A stretch of 47,847 nt of DNA, from positions 1 through 47,847 of the forward strand of contig JAUIGE010000046.1 of the NCBI GenBank assembly GCA_030430205.1, in the 5' to 3' direction. Positions 34,021-43,600 of the stretch are shown piece after piece. A program made the translations under genes and the position numbers. How positions within the stretch are numbered: position 1 is the first letter of the stretch; every line of letters begins with the position of its first letter. The DNA is from Bacteroidia bacterium. GTDB taxonomy: Bacteria > Bacteroidota > Bacteroidia > J057. The notes under the pieces are model-generated. The model searched no databases, was not told where the DNA came from, and was given only the letters and a program-made list of their open reading frames with translations.

Positions 34021-34467
34021 ATGTTTCAATTCTTGTTTCCTCGACCCAAAAGAAAGCCCCACAGCTTTCCGGTTTTGGAAGCTAGTGGAATCAAAGACCG
34101 CTACCTTCACCGCACCTCCCGCTTTATGCGGGTAGGGAAGGAGTTGAAGGTATTGAACTCGGATCACAATCCCAGCGTGATCCCCATGACTCCCTGGGAG
34201 GAACATGTTTTTATGCGTGCAGTAGGGGATATGACTGTAAGCCAAATGATAAGGGATATTGAAGCTCAATACAAAGCTTCTCAGAAAGTCCCTGAGAACC
34301 TGGATAAGGTTCTACTTGATCTGCTTGAAGTGCTGATTAAGGACAGAAGAATCATCGAACTCAGTGAGACCCCTGTCACCCTGCCCTATTACCTCAGCAT
34401 GCCCATCCACTTACAGGATGAAAAAAAGGCGCGTGAAATGATGCAGAGAGACAACTTTACGGATTAA
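34021..34467 (+). CDS. hypothetical protein, possibly PqqD-like
   Basis: A 148-aa protein. The ATG at 34021 is chosen because the frame upstream overlaps the structured segment and is AT-rich. The C-terminal half (VGDMTVSQMIRDIEAQY... LDKVLLDLLEVLIKDRRIIEL) resembles the PqqD winged-helix pattern (D.T..EL...L...Y.....V...L..L...GLL) of peptide-chaperone domains in radical SAM systems, but no radical SAM gene is nearby. It precedes a T9SS protein by 87 bases. Function is uncertain. Confidence 0.45.
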   Translation: MFQFLFPRPKRKPHSFPVLEASGIKDRYLHRTSRFMRVGKELKVLNSDHNPSVIPMTPWEEHVFMRAVGDMTVSQMIRDIEAQYKASQKVPENLDKVLLDLLEVLIKDRRIIELSETPVTLPYYLSMPIHLQDEKKAREMMQRDNFTD

Positions 34468-34554
34468 TTTGAGGATGAAGCAGCGAGGCCAGACCGAATG
34501 CCGTCTTTAGGGAGAGCAACCTTCTTTTTTATTTTCACTTCAATTTACTTGGCT

Positions 34555-36414
34555 ATGAAATTATCCTTACACACCCTGCTAGTTGGTTTGTTTTTTTTGT
34601 GTAGTACACAATTACTTCAGGCTCTGCATCCGGCATACTATGCTCCCCTCCACGACCACCTGGTCGAAGTCAACCAGGAATGGCTTCACCAGGCCGAATC
34701 TTTGGGCGAACTCGCCTTGCCGGCAAGTTTTGCCAATGATACAGAGCGGATCCAAAGACACCTCTGGTGGGTAGAAAAAATCCTCCGCGAACGTACGGCT
34801 GAACTTTCCCTTTCTCCTGAGCAACGCCAGCAAAGGTTGGCCTTGTTGGATGCACTTCGCCTATACCAGGAAGCAGGTAATTTTCCCCAAAATACACGAC
34901 ACAGCTATCGGATTCCTTATTTTATAGATACCTACGGCACGCCCTGTGCAGTGGGCCAACTGCTGATAACAAGCGGTTTTGAAGAGGTTGCCGAGCGCGT
35001 GCGTGCCGAAATGAACAATGCCTACGTACGCGAAATTCCTTTCGGGGAATTGCCAGCCTGGGCCGAAGCCCATGGCTTCAGTCTGGCCGAACTCGCCTGG
35101 ATACAGCCAGGCTACCCGCCTTCCACCTTGTGGAAGGCTGTCGGTGGCACAGGCGCCAATGCGCCCGCTGATGTAATCATAGAAGATCCTGCCGATGGCA
35201 GCCTGCTTATCTTTGGTGCCTTCACACAATTCAATGGCGTAGCCTGCCATGGCGCAGTGCGTGTGAGCGAAAGTACTACTACAGCTCTCGACACCTTCCC
35301 TCTTAGCGGAGCGAAAACGGCCGTAGTATACCAGGGGGATATCTGGGTGGGAGGCTCTTTTCCCGGACAAATGGGAAATATCTACAACCTGATGCGCTGG
35401 GATGGCAGCAAATGGGAACAAAACTATGTAGGATTTGGGGCCGTAAATTGTCTTCACATCCACAATGGAGAACTCTACGCCGGTGGCGATTTCCTGAGCA
35501 GTATCTATGATAACCTGGCGAAATACGATACAACCAGCGGATGGTGGGCGCCATTTGGCTCCTATCTCGGCTCTATCGATGCGATCTGCAGCTACCAAAA
35601 TGAATTGGTCGTAGGGGGGAGTTTTGTTACCAATAACCCCAGCCAAATGTCTTATATCTCCCGTTGGGATGGCAGCCAATGGCAGCCGCTTCAGACCGGC
35701 GGAGATACATTGGACGCACCCGTCAAAGCCCTTTTCGCTGATGGCCAAAAATTGTACGCCGGTGGCGAAATCGCCAACCGGGATGGCGGAGATCATTTTG
35801 GCCTGGCCAGATTGGAAGTAGCCTCACAAGGCTGGGACTACCTGCTTCCCAGCTATTCCACTGTTTTTCCAATCCCTTCTGTCGACACAACCAGCTTTTA
35901 TATATCTGATATAGAGGTATTTGAAAGTCAGGTGTATGTTTCAGGCAGTTTTTTCACAAGCTTCTCTCTGATAGAGGGAACCAATTTTGGGGTTTATGAT
36001 TCCTCCTTTGGAGGCTTTATTGATCCGATGGGCGTTTTCAATCGTCCCGTCGCAGATATGCTGATGTCAAATAAGAAACTGTACGCTACAGGCGATTTCA
36101 CTTTCCCAATGGGGTATGTGGTGGAGACTTCTGATCTGGCTAGTGGCCTGCCCAATGATCTCCCCTTTGACAAACTCACTATTTTCCCCAATCCAGCGCA
36201 GGACTTTGTACAATTAAGGTGGGAACTCCCCTCCCCGGGCATGAACATCCAGTTGGATGTCTATGATATTTCAGGCCGAAAATTGCCTGTACGATATGAA
36301 GCAGGTCTTCGCTCTATCCGTCTTTTCCGCGATCAACTTCCCGCTGGAGCGTATGCATTCGTCTTGCGTGATGGAGAAAAAGCACTGAATCGAGGGCGCT
36401 TTATTTTCCGATGA
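34555..36414 (+). CDS. secreted T9SS protein with propeller-like repeats
   Basis: A 619-aa exported protein (signal peptide to about residue 25). The N-terminal domain (RIPYFIDTYGTPCAVGQLLITSGFEEVAERV... AWIQPGYPP) is a recurrent module of Bacteroidota surface proteins. The centre contains kelch or delta-60-like repeats (GELYAGGDFLSS, NELVVGGSFVT, KLYAGGEIANR, KLYATGDFTFP). The C-terminus (FPNPAQDFVQLRWELP... LPAGAYAFVLRDGEK) is a T9SS sorting domain. The ATG at 34555 opens a good signal peptide; an in-frame ATG at 34498 gives a less typical start. Function unknown. Confidence 0.85.
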   Translation: MKLSLHTLLVGLFFLCSTQLLQALHPAYYAPLHDHLVEVNQEWLHQAESLGELALPASFANDTERIQRHLWWVEKILRERTAELSLSPEQRQQRLALLDALRLYQEAGNFPQNTRHSYRIPYFIDTYGTPCAVGQLLITSGFEEVAERVRAEMNNAYVREIPFGELPAWAEAHGFSLAELAWIQPGYPPSTLWKAVGGTGANAPADVIIEDPADGSLLIFGAFTQFNGVACHGAVRVSESTTTALDTFPLSGAKTAVVYQGDIWVGGSFPGQMGNIYNLMRWDGSKWEQNYVGFGAVNCLHIHNGELYAGGDFLSSIYDNLAKYDTTSGWWAPFGSYLGSIDAICSYQNELVVGGSFVTNNPSQMSYISRWDGSQWQPLQTGGDTLDAPVKALFADGQKLYAGGEIANRDGGDHFGLARLEVASQGWDYLLPSYSTVFPIPSVDTTSFYISDIEVFESQVYVSGSFFTSFSLIEGTNFGVYDSSFGGFIDPMGVFNRPVADMLMSNKKLYATGDFTFPMGYVVETSDLASGLPNDLPFDKLTIFPNPAQDFVQLRWELPSPGMNIQLDVYDISGRKLPVRYEAGLRSIRLFRDQLPAGAYAFVLRDGEKALNRGRFIFR

Positions 36415-36420
36415 AATTAT

Positions 36421-36697
36421 TTTGACGCAGATTTCTTAGTAACGAGTCAAAAATAAATGGCTCCAATAATTGATTTTGTATACAAAGAAAAGAGTGGACG
36501 CAGATTTACGCTGATTGTTATGATAAAATTATGTTTGGACCCTAAAGAGGTTACATGTTTATGATTGGGTCATTTCTTAAAACATAAAAAATCATAAAGA
36601 TCTGTGTAAATCAGCGTCAACTCTTCCTCTTCAAATTGGAGCTACTTATTTTTGCTCTTTTACTTATTCATAAACATCATAATTAATCTGGGTCAAA
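36421..36697. repeat. nested foldback repeats (GACGCAG family)
   Basis: Outer arms: CAAAAATAAATGGCTCCAAT (about 36448-36467) and its near reverse complement at about 36635-36655, with TTTGACGCAG at the left edge and CTGGGTCAAA at the right. Inner arms: GAGTGGACGCAGATTTACGC (from 36492) and CATAAAAAATCATAAAGATC to AAATCAGCGTCAACTC (36581-36623). The stretch from the T9SS stop to the DinB start is entirely of this type; no gene is visible. Confidence 0.75.
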
Positions 36698-36710
36698 AAT
36701 TCTTGTTAAC

Positions 36711-37229
36711 ATGAGCACCCATTCTCATGAGCTAACAGCTCTCCTGCTCGCCGAAGTCCATCGAAGAATCTTCGACGAAGGCTACAGCCGCATCCACAAT
36801 TGCTTCGCAAGACTCAGCGATGAGCAGATATGGCTGCGCCCCAATGCACAACTTGCCAGCATGGGCAACCTCGTCCTGCACCTTTGCGGCAATGTGCGAC
36901 AGTGGGTGCTGAGCGGCCTCGGCGGTGCCGAGGATAGGCGCCTGCGCGATAGCGAATTTGACGAGCGGGGACCGCTGCCGAGGGAAGAGCTGTTTGCGCG
37001 CATGGCAAAGTTGCAGGAAGAAATAGAAGCATTCTTCGAAAACATTCAAGCCGGGCAGTTGGCTGAGACCTACAAAGTACAGGGTTTTGATGAAAATGGC
37101 ATTTCCATTCTCGTGCATGTCACAGAGCATTTCTCCTACCATATAGGGCAGATCGCATGGTATACAAAGATGCTCACGGAGGAGGATTTGGCGTTTTATG
37201 GTGGGGTGGATTTGAACCTGAAAGGGTAA
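36711..37229 (+). CDS. DinB/YfiT-like family protein
   Basis: A 172-aa four-helix-bundle protein of the DinB family. Conserved residues include NLVLHLCGNVRQW and the metal-binding HVTEHFSYHIGQIAWYTK (His triad). DinB-like proteins bind a divalent metal and include thiol-dependent transferases, but most have no known function. The start at 36711 (MSTHSHELTALLL) is within the foldback-flanked region. It is followed by an oxidoreductase 46 bases away. Confidence 0.82.
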   Translation: MSTHSHELTALLLAEVHRRIFDEGYSRIHNCFARLSDEQIWLRPNAQLASMGNLVLHLCGNVRQWVLSGLGGAEDRRLRDSEFDERGPLPREELFARMAKLQEEIEAFFENIQAGQLAETYKVQGFDENGISILVHVTEHFSYHIGQIAWYTKMLTEEDLAFYGGVDLNLKG

Positions 37230-37275
37230 GAAGAAGAGTAGACCGCCTCTCGCCTCTTTTCCCTATCTTAGCCCC

Positions 37276-38280
37276 ATGAAAGTCATAGAAATAAAAGCAG
37301 GCGGAGGCCTGGAAAATTTACATATCGCTGACCGGCCAGCCCCTCAGCCCGGTACGGGCGAGATCGCAGTTCGCTGGCATGCGACCTCCCTCAACTACCA
37401 CGATTACCTGGTCGCCACGGGCGGCATCAAAGTGCCAAAAGGGCGCATCCCCATGTCCGATGGGGCAGGGGAAGTGATCGCCTGTGGTGATGACGTGCAT
37501 AGCTGGAAAGTCGGAGACAAGGTCATGTCCATGTTTTTTCCCAACTGGACAGATGGGAAGCCATCTTTTCAAAAGACGGTAGGCATCTCGGGAGAAACGC
37601 TTGATGGCTTTATGGCAGAGCAATCGCTTGTCAAAGCTTCTGCTGTGACAGCCATGCCCGAGGGTTACAGCTATGCTGAGGCCGCCACCCTGCCCTGTGC
37701 CTGTGTCACCGCCTGGCGCGGCCTGATGGTCGAAGGAGGCCTTCAGATGGGTGAGAGCGTATTGATAGAAGGCACAGGCGGCATGTCTATCTTTGGCCTG
37801 CAACTCGCCAAAGCCGCTGGCGCGCGCGTGTTTGCGACCAGTTCTTCGCCTGAAAAGGCGGAACGCCTGCGGGCTTTGGGAGCCGAGGCAGTCGTCAATT
37901 ACAGAGAAGATGAGCGCTGGGGAAAAACCATTTTTAAGATGTCCCATGGGGGCGTAGATCACGTCCTCGACGTGGGAGGAGGTTCCACCATGTATCACTC
38001 CATCGAGGCCGCCGCCATCAATGGAAATATCATTTCCATCGGTATCCTCAGCGATGGCCGCAAAGGGGAAATCACTTTCCCCAAACTCTTTTTCAAACAT
38101 CTCCGCATGACAGGCATAGCCGTAGGCAGCCGCGTGATGCAGGAGGAGATGGTCCGCGCCATCAACCTCAGCGGCTTGAAGCCGATCATTGACAAAAGCT
38201 TTGCTTTTGATGAGCTGGCGGATGCTTTTAGGTATCAGGCTTCAGGGAAGCATTTTGGGAAGATTGTGCTGGAGTACTAA
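37276..38280 (+). CDS. zinc-type alcohol dehydrogenase or quinone oxidoreductase (MDR)
   Basis: A 334-aa MDR protein. The N-terminal GroES-like domain (WHATSLNYHDYLVATGGIKVP, PMSDGAGEVIACGDDVHSWKVGDKVM) lacks the classical catalytic zinc Cys and His set, so a quinone-oxidoreductase-type or other NAD(P)-dependent activity is likelier. The Rossmann motif is GTGGMSIFGLQLAKAAGARVFATSSS. Substrate unknown. The gene ends within four bases of the convergent ATPase gene. Confidence 0.88.
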   Translation: MKVIEIKAGGGLENLHIADRPAPQPGTGEIAVRWHATSLNYHDYLVATGGIKVPKGRIPMSDGAGEVIACGDDVHSWKVGDKVMSMFFPNWTDGKPSFQKTVGISGETLDGFMAEQSLVKASAVTAMPEGYSYAEAATLPCACVTAWRGLMVEGGLQMGESVLIEGTGGMSIFGLQLAKAAGARVFATSSSPEKAERLRALGAEAVVNYREDERWGKTIFKMSHGGVDHVLDVGGGSTMYHSIEAAAINGNIISIGILSDGRKGEITFPKLFFKHLRMTGIAVGSRVMQEEMVRAINLSGLKPIIDKSFAFDELADAFRYQASGKHFGKIVLEY

Positions 38281-39719
38281 AAGACTTCAGAAAATAAATC
38301 ATCCATAGTGAGCTCCTTAGAAATAAGTTCCATGCTGTGGCTATTGGGAATCAAGCCAAAAGTGGAGATTAAGATAAAAAACAACTGTTTTTTAGTTTGC
38401 GTAACCTCCCTAAATACGCGACGCTTATTCCTTAAATTCTCAGCATACCCTTTATCTATGGAAAAAGCTTCGTTGTAATATTTCACCTCAATCAGGTTGA
38501 TGACATGATCATTGCGATCTATCAAAAGATCGATTTGTGCTCCAGCCGAGGTTTCGTTTCCCTTATGATAAAAGGAGGAAGAAAGGGAATATATTCCTGA
38601 GATACCCAATGCTTTTTTGATTTGGGGTATGTGTTGTAAGCACATATTTTCAAAGGCAAAACCACTCCAGGTTTTATAGAGTTGCGTTTGGCTCAGGTGA
38701 TGCCACACATCATTTCCTTCGTGTTCCTGACCTTCTATAAATTTCAGGTAGAATAAGGAGTATTCATCGGTCAGGCGATATAGTTTTGATTTCTTCTTTT
38801 TTCCAAAAGGGCGATAATTAGAGATAAATCCAGCATGTATCAATTCTTCCAAAACCCGGGATAGGTTTCCTCCTTCCACCAATCCAGACAATTGAGCTAT
38901 TTGTGTTCGGGTAAGTCCATGCCATTTGGTGGCTAATGCCCTGATGACAGAGATATGCCTTTCCGCATTTGCAAAAAGGGCGGGGTATAAACGCAAAAAT
39001 TCATTTTTCAAGCGGGCATTCGGCACAAAACAAATTTGGTTAATATTCTGAATGGCGCTTTTTCCTCCTTTGATTTCCTTTAAATAATGGGGTATTCCCC
39101 CCAAAGCCATGTATAGTTGAATGATTTGATACCTGTCAAAGTGAATATTCCGGGCTTGTAAAAAGGCCTCCGTTTCATTCAATGTAAAAGGATTAAGTTG
39201 TATCTGTTTTGTGATTCGATTATGAAGGCCTCCTTTGTTGTTGACAACTTTTTGGATCATCCAGGAAGCTGCCGAGCCACAGATGACCACGACAATATTC
39301 TGTTTAACCGCCCAGCTATTCCAAAAATAGCTCAAGCCATTCAGGAAACCTGACTTATGTGTAGCCATCCAGGGGAGTTCATCCAAAAAGACAACCTTTT
39401 TTTCAGATAGATCTTCTTGTTTTAGAAAGGAGATCAATAATGCAAAAGCCTGCAACCAACTTTCGGGAGGTTTGATGGGAAAAACATTTCTTGATGCCTC
39501 AGCCAATTGGAGAGCGAAATTTTCTAACTGGTCTTTTTTCGAGGCATTTTGTAAACCTGTTATTTCAAAAGCAATCCGATTGCCATAAACAGAATTGATG
39601 AGGTAGGTCTTCCCGACCCTGCGCCGCCCGATTACGGCGACCATTTCAGATTCAGGGGTCTCAAGTGCCTCTAATAGAATGGCTTTTTCTGCTTTTCGAC
39701 CAATAAATAGGTTATTCAT
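38277..39719 (-). CDS. AAA family ATPase with nuclease-fold C-terminus (DUF234-like, copy 3)
   Basis: A 480-aa protein starting at MNNLFIGRKAEK (39719), because earlier codons cross palindromic repeats. Walker A is GRRRVGKT (31-38), Walker B VVFLDELPWM, sensor-like VVICGSAASWM. A helix-turn-helix-like segment follows (GLTRTQIAQLSGLVEGGNLSRVLEEL). The C-terminus has QIDLLID (D397) and LIEVKYY (E411-x-K413), a PD-(D/E)XK-like pattern of archaeal-type ATPases (DUF234-like). Function unknown. Two palindromes precede it. It is more distant from the two DUF4143 genes than they are from each other. Confidence 0.82.
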   Translation of the reverse strand: MNNLFIGRKAEKAILLEALETPESEMVAVIGRRRVGKTYLINSVYGNRIAFEITGLQNASKKDQLENFALQLAEASRNVFPIKPPESWLQAFALLISFLKQEDLSEKKVVFLDELPWMATHKSGFLNGLSYFWNSWAVKQNIVVVICGSAASWMIQKVVNNKGGLHNRITKQIQLNPFTLNETEAFLQARNIHFDRYQIIQLYMALGGIPHYLKEIKGGKSAIQNINQICFVPNARLKNEFLRLYPALFANAERHISVIRALATKWHGLTRTQIAQLSGLVEGGNLSRVLEELIHAGFISNYRPFGKKKKSKLYRLTDEYSLFYLKFIEGQEHEGNDVWHHLSQTQLYKTWSGFAFENMCLQHIPQIKKALGISGIYSLSSSFYHKGNETSAGAQIDLLIDRNDHVINLIEVKYYNEAFSIDKGYAENLRNKRRVFREVTQTKKQLFFILISTFGLIPNSHSMELISKELTMDDLFSEVF

Positions 39720-39749
39720 GATAGCATATTTACGTGCTAAAAATAAAGA

Positions 39750-39837
39750 TTTTTCCACTAATAAAATCATATCCGTGGAAAAATGCGGGTCGAAAGGCAT
39801 AGATTTTTCCACAGATAAAAATATATCCATGGAAAAA
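39750..39837 (-). promoter_or_regulatory. pair of palindromes upstream of the third ATPase gene
   Basis: TTTTTCCAC (39750-39758) pairs with GTGGAAAAA (39775-39783), and a second unit TTTTTCCAC (39804-39812) pairs with ATGGAAAAA (39829-39837, one mismatch). Each unit spans 34 bases, start to start 54 bases apart, at 31-118 bases before the start codon. Confidence 0.75.
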
Positions 39838-39865
39838 TCTCAATAAATCATACTGACTAGGGAGC

Positions 39866-40231
39866 TTATTCCTTGGAATACTGCGATTCCTGCCTGTCAA
39901 ACATCTCATTCAGGCTATTGCCCCGGACGCTATTAAGCACATCTTCTGTGATGTCGGTGCCGCCTCCGAAGTTTTTGATAAAAGAGCCGATCGTATATAT
40001 CGGCCCCCAGGGCAAACCCCACCAGCCCAAAATCAGGCTGAGGCCGGAGTACTTCAGGCCGCTGGTGATTTTTTCGTTGCCTTCTACATAATAGATATTG
40101 CTGGGCCTGCGAAATGTCATCACAACAATCGAAATGGTGTATTGATACATGACAAAGCGGCCTCCATGCTGGACGGCCTGCTCGAAGTCTGAGGAAGTTT
40201 GGCCAAGGAAGTTTTTGATTTTCAGGGACAT
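39866..40231 (-). CDS. small conserved membrane protein of unknown function
   Basis: A 121-aa protein with one or two hydrophobic segments and a conserved centre (GGRFVMYQYTISIVVMTFRR, GLSLILGWWGLPWGPIYTIGSFIKNFGGGTDIT). The WWGLPWGPIYTI signature is shared by a family of small bacterial membrane proteins with no known role. It starts with a good ATG at 40231 and is divergent from the repeat island. Confidence 0.68.
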   Translation of the reverse strand: MSLKIKNFLGQTSSDFEQAVQHGGRFVMYQYTISIVVMTFRRPSNIYYVEGNEKITSGLKYSGLSLILGWWGLPWGPIYTIGSFIKNFGGGTDITEDVLNSVRGNSLNEMFDRQESQYSKE

Positions 40232-40290
40232 AGGTTAAGGATTAAGGTTTTGTATATGGGATATTGGCGATAAAGGTAAAATTATTTTTG

Positions 40291-40674
40291 AAGAGTGGAC
40301 GCAGATTTACACTGATTTTTATGAGAAGATTATGTTTTAACGACTGCTCGATTTAATCTTAGTACAGGACAAAAAATGAAACGCATGAATGATGAACATC
40401 CCCAAAGTCCCGAAGGGACGCCATATGCTACGATCGGGCAAAGCCCGATCATTCGGGCATTCACACCAGGCCTTAAAGCCCTGGAAGGGCGATATATTAG
40501 GTATGGCGTCCTTTCAGGACTTCTATTGGGGGCATTTACCTTCATGGGGCTTCGCCCCATGCTATATTATAGCGTCCCTTCGGGACGTTGGGGGACTTTC
40601 CTGAAAAATTGTCCTGTACTGCTCGATTGAACATAAAAAATCATAATAATCTGCGAAAACCTGCGTCAAAAATC
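40291..40674. repeat. GACGCAG foldback with a nested MITE-like element
   Basis: The left arm AAGAGTGGACGCAGATTTAC (from 40291) and the right arm (ACATAAAAAATCATAATAAT to CTGCGTCAAA, to 40670) are of the GACGCAG family. Between them the direct repeat ACTGCTCGATT (40343-40353 and 40618-40628) flanks the 260-bp element described next. No gene is visible in 40232-40678. Confidence 0.78.
40361..40620. mobile_element. MITE-like element, copy 1 (260 bp, terminal inverted repeats)
   Basis: It begins AGTACAGGACAA and ends TTGTCCTGTACT, a 12-base perfect terminal inverted repeat. It contains several internal hairpins (GTCCCGAAGGGAC, ATCGGGCAAAGCCCGAT, CCCTGGAAGGG, GTCCTTTCAGGAC, ATGGGGCTTCGCCCCAT, GTCCCTTCGGGAC). 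There is no transposase gene. A copy with high similarity is at 46849-47119. Confidence 0.85.
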
Positions 40675-40678
40675 ATCC

Positions 40679-43600
40679 CTACATATTTCTCCGATACTGC
40701 CCACCCACCTCATACAAAGCATTCGTAATCTGTCCGAGCGAACAGACCTTCGCCGCCGACATCAGCTCCTCAAAAATATTTTGATTGTGCAAGGCAGCCT
40801 GCTGCAAGCGATGCAGACTGGCTTTCGCCTCTTCTTCATTGTTTTTGTGAAATTCCTGCAGCATGCTGATCTGGTATTCCTTCTCCTCCGTGGTGGAGCG
40901 GATAACCTCTTTAGGCACAATCGTCGGTGAACCATCATCTGAGAGGAAGGTATTGACCCCGATCAACGGCAGCTCGCCGGTATGCTTGAGGGTCTCATAG
41001 TACATGGATTCTTCCTGAATCTTGCCGCGCTGGTACATGGTCTCCATGGCTCCGAGCACGCCTCCGCGCTCCGTGATGCGGTCAAACTCCGCCATGACGG
41101 CTTCCTCGACCAGGTCGGTGAGTTCCTCGATGATGAAAGAACCCTGCATGGGGTTCTCGTTTTTGGCGAGGCCCAACTCGTGGTTGATGATCATCTGAAT
41201 GGCCATGGCGCGCCGCACAGATTCTTCTGTGGGAGTCGTGATGGCCTCGTCATAAGCATTGGTATGCAGGGAGTTACAGTTGTCGTAGATGGCGTAAAGC
41301 GCCTGCAAAGTGGTGCGAATATCGTTGAATCCGATCTCCTGGGCGTGCAGCGAACGACCTGAGGTCTGGATGTGGTATTTCAACATCTGGGCGCGCTCGT
41401 CAGCGCCGTATTTGAGTTTCATGGCCTTGGCCCAAATCCTCCGTGCTACACGGCCGATCACCGCATATTCGGGGTCGATGCCATTGGAAAAGAAGAAAGA
41501 AAAATTGGGTGCAAAAGCGTTGATATCCATCTCGCGGGAGAGGTAATATTCAACATAGGTAAAGCCGTTGGCGAGGGTAAGCGCAAGCTGCGTAATAGGG
41601 TTGGCGCCAGCCTCAGCGATGTGGTAGCCGGAGATAGAGACAGAATAAAAATTGCGGACATTGTGGTCGATGAAATACTGCTGCACATCGCCCATTACCC
41701 GCAGGGAAAATTCAGTGGAGAAAATACAGGTATTCTGCGCCTGATCTTCCTTCAGAATATCCGCCTGCACCGTGCCCCGCACCGACGAAAGCGCCTTCGC
41801 TTTCAGTTTTGCATACACATCTGCCGGCAAGACCTGATCGCCGGTCACTCCCAGCAACAACAGTCCCAGCCCATCATTGCCTTCCGGCAATTTCCCCTGA
41901 TAAACCGGTACTTTCGATCCTTTTTCCTTGTAGATACGCGCTATTTTCGCCTTCACCTCATCGACCATATTGTGCTCCTGTATGTACTTCTCGCACTGCT
42001 GGTCTATGGCTGCATTGAGAAAAAAGCCCAAAATCGTGGCCGCAGGACCATTGATGGTCATCGACACAGAGGTGCGCGGATCGCAAAGATCAAAGCCGGA
42101 ATACAGCTTTTTCGCATCATCCAGGCAGCAGATGGAAACGCCGGAATTGCCGATTTTTCCATAAATATCAGGGCGATGGTCGGGATCTTCTCCATAGAGC
42201 GTCACCGAGTCAAAAGCGGTAGAAAGGCGCTTGGCCGGCAAGCCCAGCGAGACGTAGTGAAAGCGTTTGTTGGTCCGCTCCGGACCGCCTTCTCCCGCAA
42301 ACATGCGGGTGGGATCCTCGCCAGCGCGCTTAAAGGGGAATACCCCTGCCGTATAGGGAAATTCTCCCGGCACATTCTCCTGCATGCTCCAGCGGAGGAT
42401 GTCTCCCCAGCCTTTGAAGCGCGGCAGCAAAACCCGCGGAATGCGGCTATGGGAAAGCGATTCAGAAAAGGTTTTCACTCGGATATCCTTGCCCCGCACC
42501 TGGTAAACATATTCATCAGCGGCATAAGCTGCTTTTTTCTCTTCCCAGCCTTCCAACAGGCGAAGAGCCTGACCGTCGAGGTCCTGGCGGAGGGTAGAGG
42601 AGAGGGTTTCGAGTTCTGGGTTTTGGGTTTCGAGTAGGCTATTGGCTCCTTCCACCTGAAAGAGCTTATCAGCTATTTCTGCCTGCTTTTCCACCCACTC
42701 GTCATACTGACGGATGCTGTCCGTGATCTCGGAGAGGTAGCGCACGCGGCGTGGCGGGATGATGTATATTTTTTCGGACTGCTCGTCGGAAAACTCCATG
42801 GAGGATTTCAGGTCAGCGCCTGTGCGCTCTACGAGGGTATCCATGATCAGGCGGTAGAGGCGATTGGTGCCCGGATCGTTAAATTGGGAGGCGATGGTGC
42901 CGATGGCAGGCATCTCATCTGGCGGAGTATGCCAAAGGCCGCGGTTGCGTTGGACCTGCTTTTTGACATCGCGCAGCGCATCGAGCGCGCCTCGCTTGTC
43001 AAATTTATTGACAGCGATCACATCGGCAAAATCGAGCATATCGATTTTTTCGAGCTGCGAGGCAGCGCCATACTCGGGCGTCATCACATAGAGCGATACA
43101 TCCGAATGATCGACGATCTCCGTATCAGACTGGCCGATGCCGGAAGTCTCGAGGATGATCATATCATACTGCGCCGCTTTGAGGATATTGAGCACTTCTA
43201 TGATGTGCTTCGAGAGGGCCAGGTTGGACTGGCGGGTCGCCAGGGAGCGCATATAGACACGCTCCGTATTGATGGCATTCATGCGAATGCGGTCTCCCAG
43301 CAGGGCTCCGCCCGTCTTTCGCTTGGAAGGGTCCACCGACACGATGGCCAGCTGCTTGTCGGGAAAATCCCGCAAAAAGCGACGAACAAGTTCGTCCACC
43401 ATCGATGACTTGCCCGAACCACCGGTTCCGGTGATGCCCAGCACAGGCGGCTGCGGCATGCCCTGCATGCGCTTGCGCACATCTTCCATGATGGGTTCTA
43501 CCACCTCGGGGTTGTTTTCAACAGCCGAAATCAGGCGCGCGATGGCGCGGTCGCTGACCTGCTCGCGTACTTTGGTGAGCATGGCTGCGCCATTGGCCTT

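Noticed and set aside
40376-40630. Open frame of 84 codons within the MITE-like element
   Set aside because: The frame is a by-product of the palindromic repeats; the second copy at 46849 changes length in a way that does not preserve the same protein.
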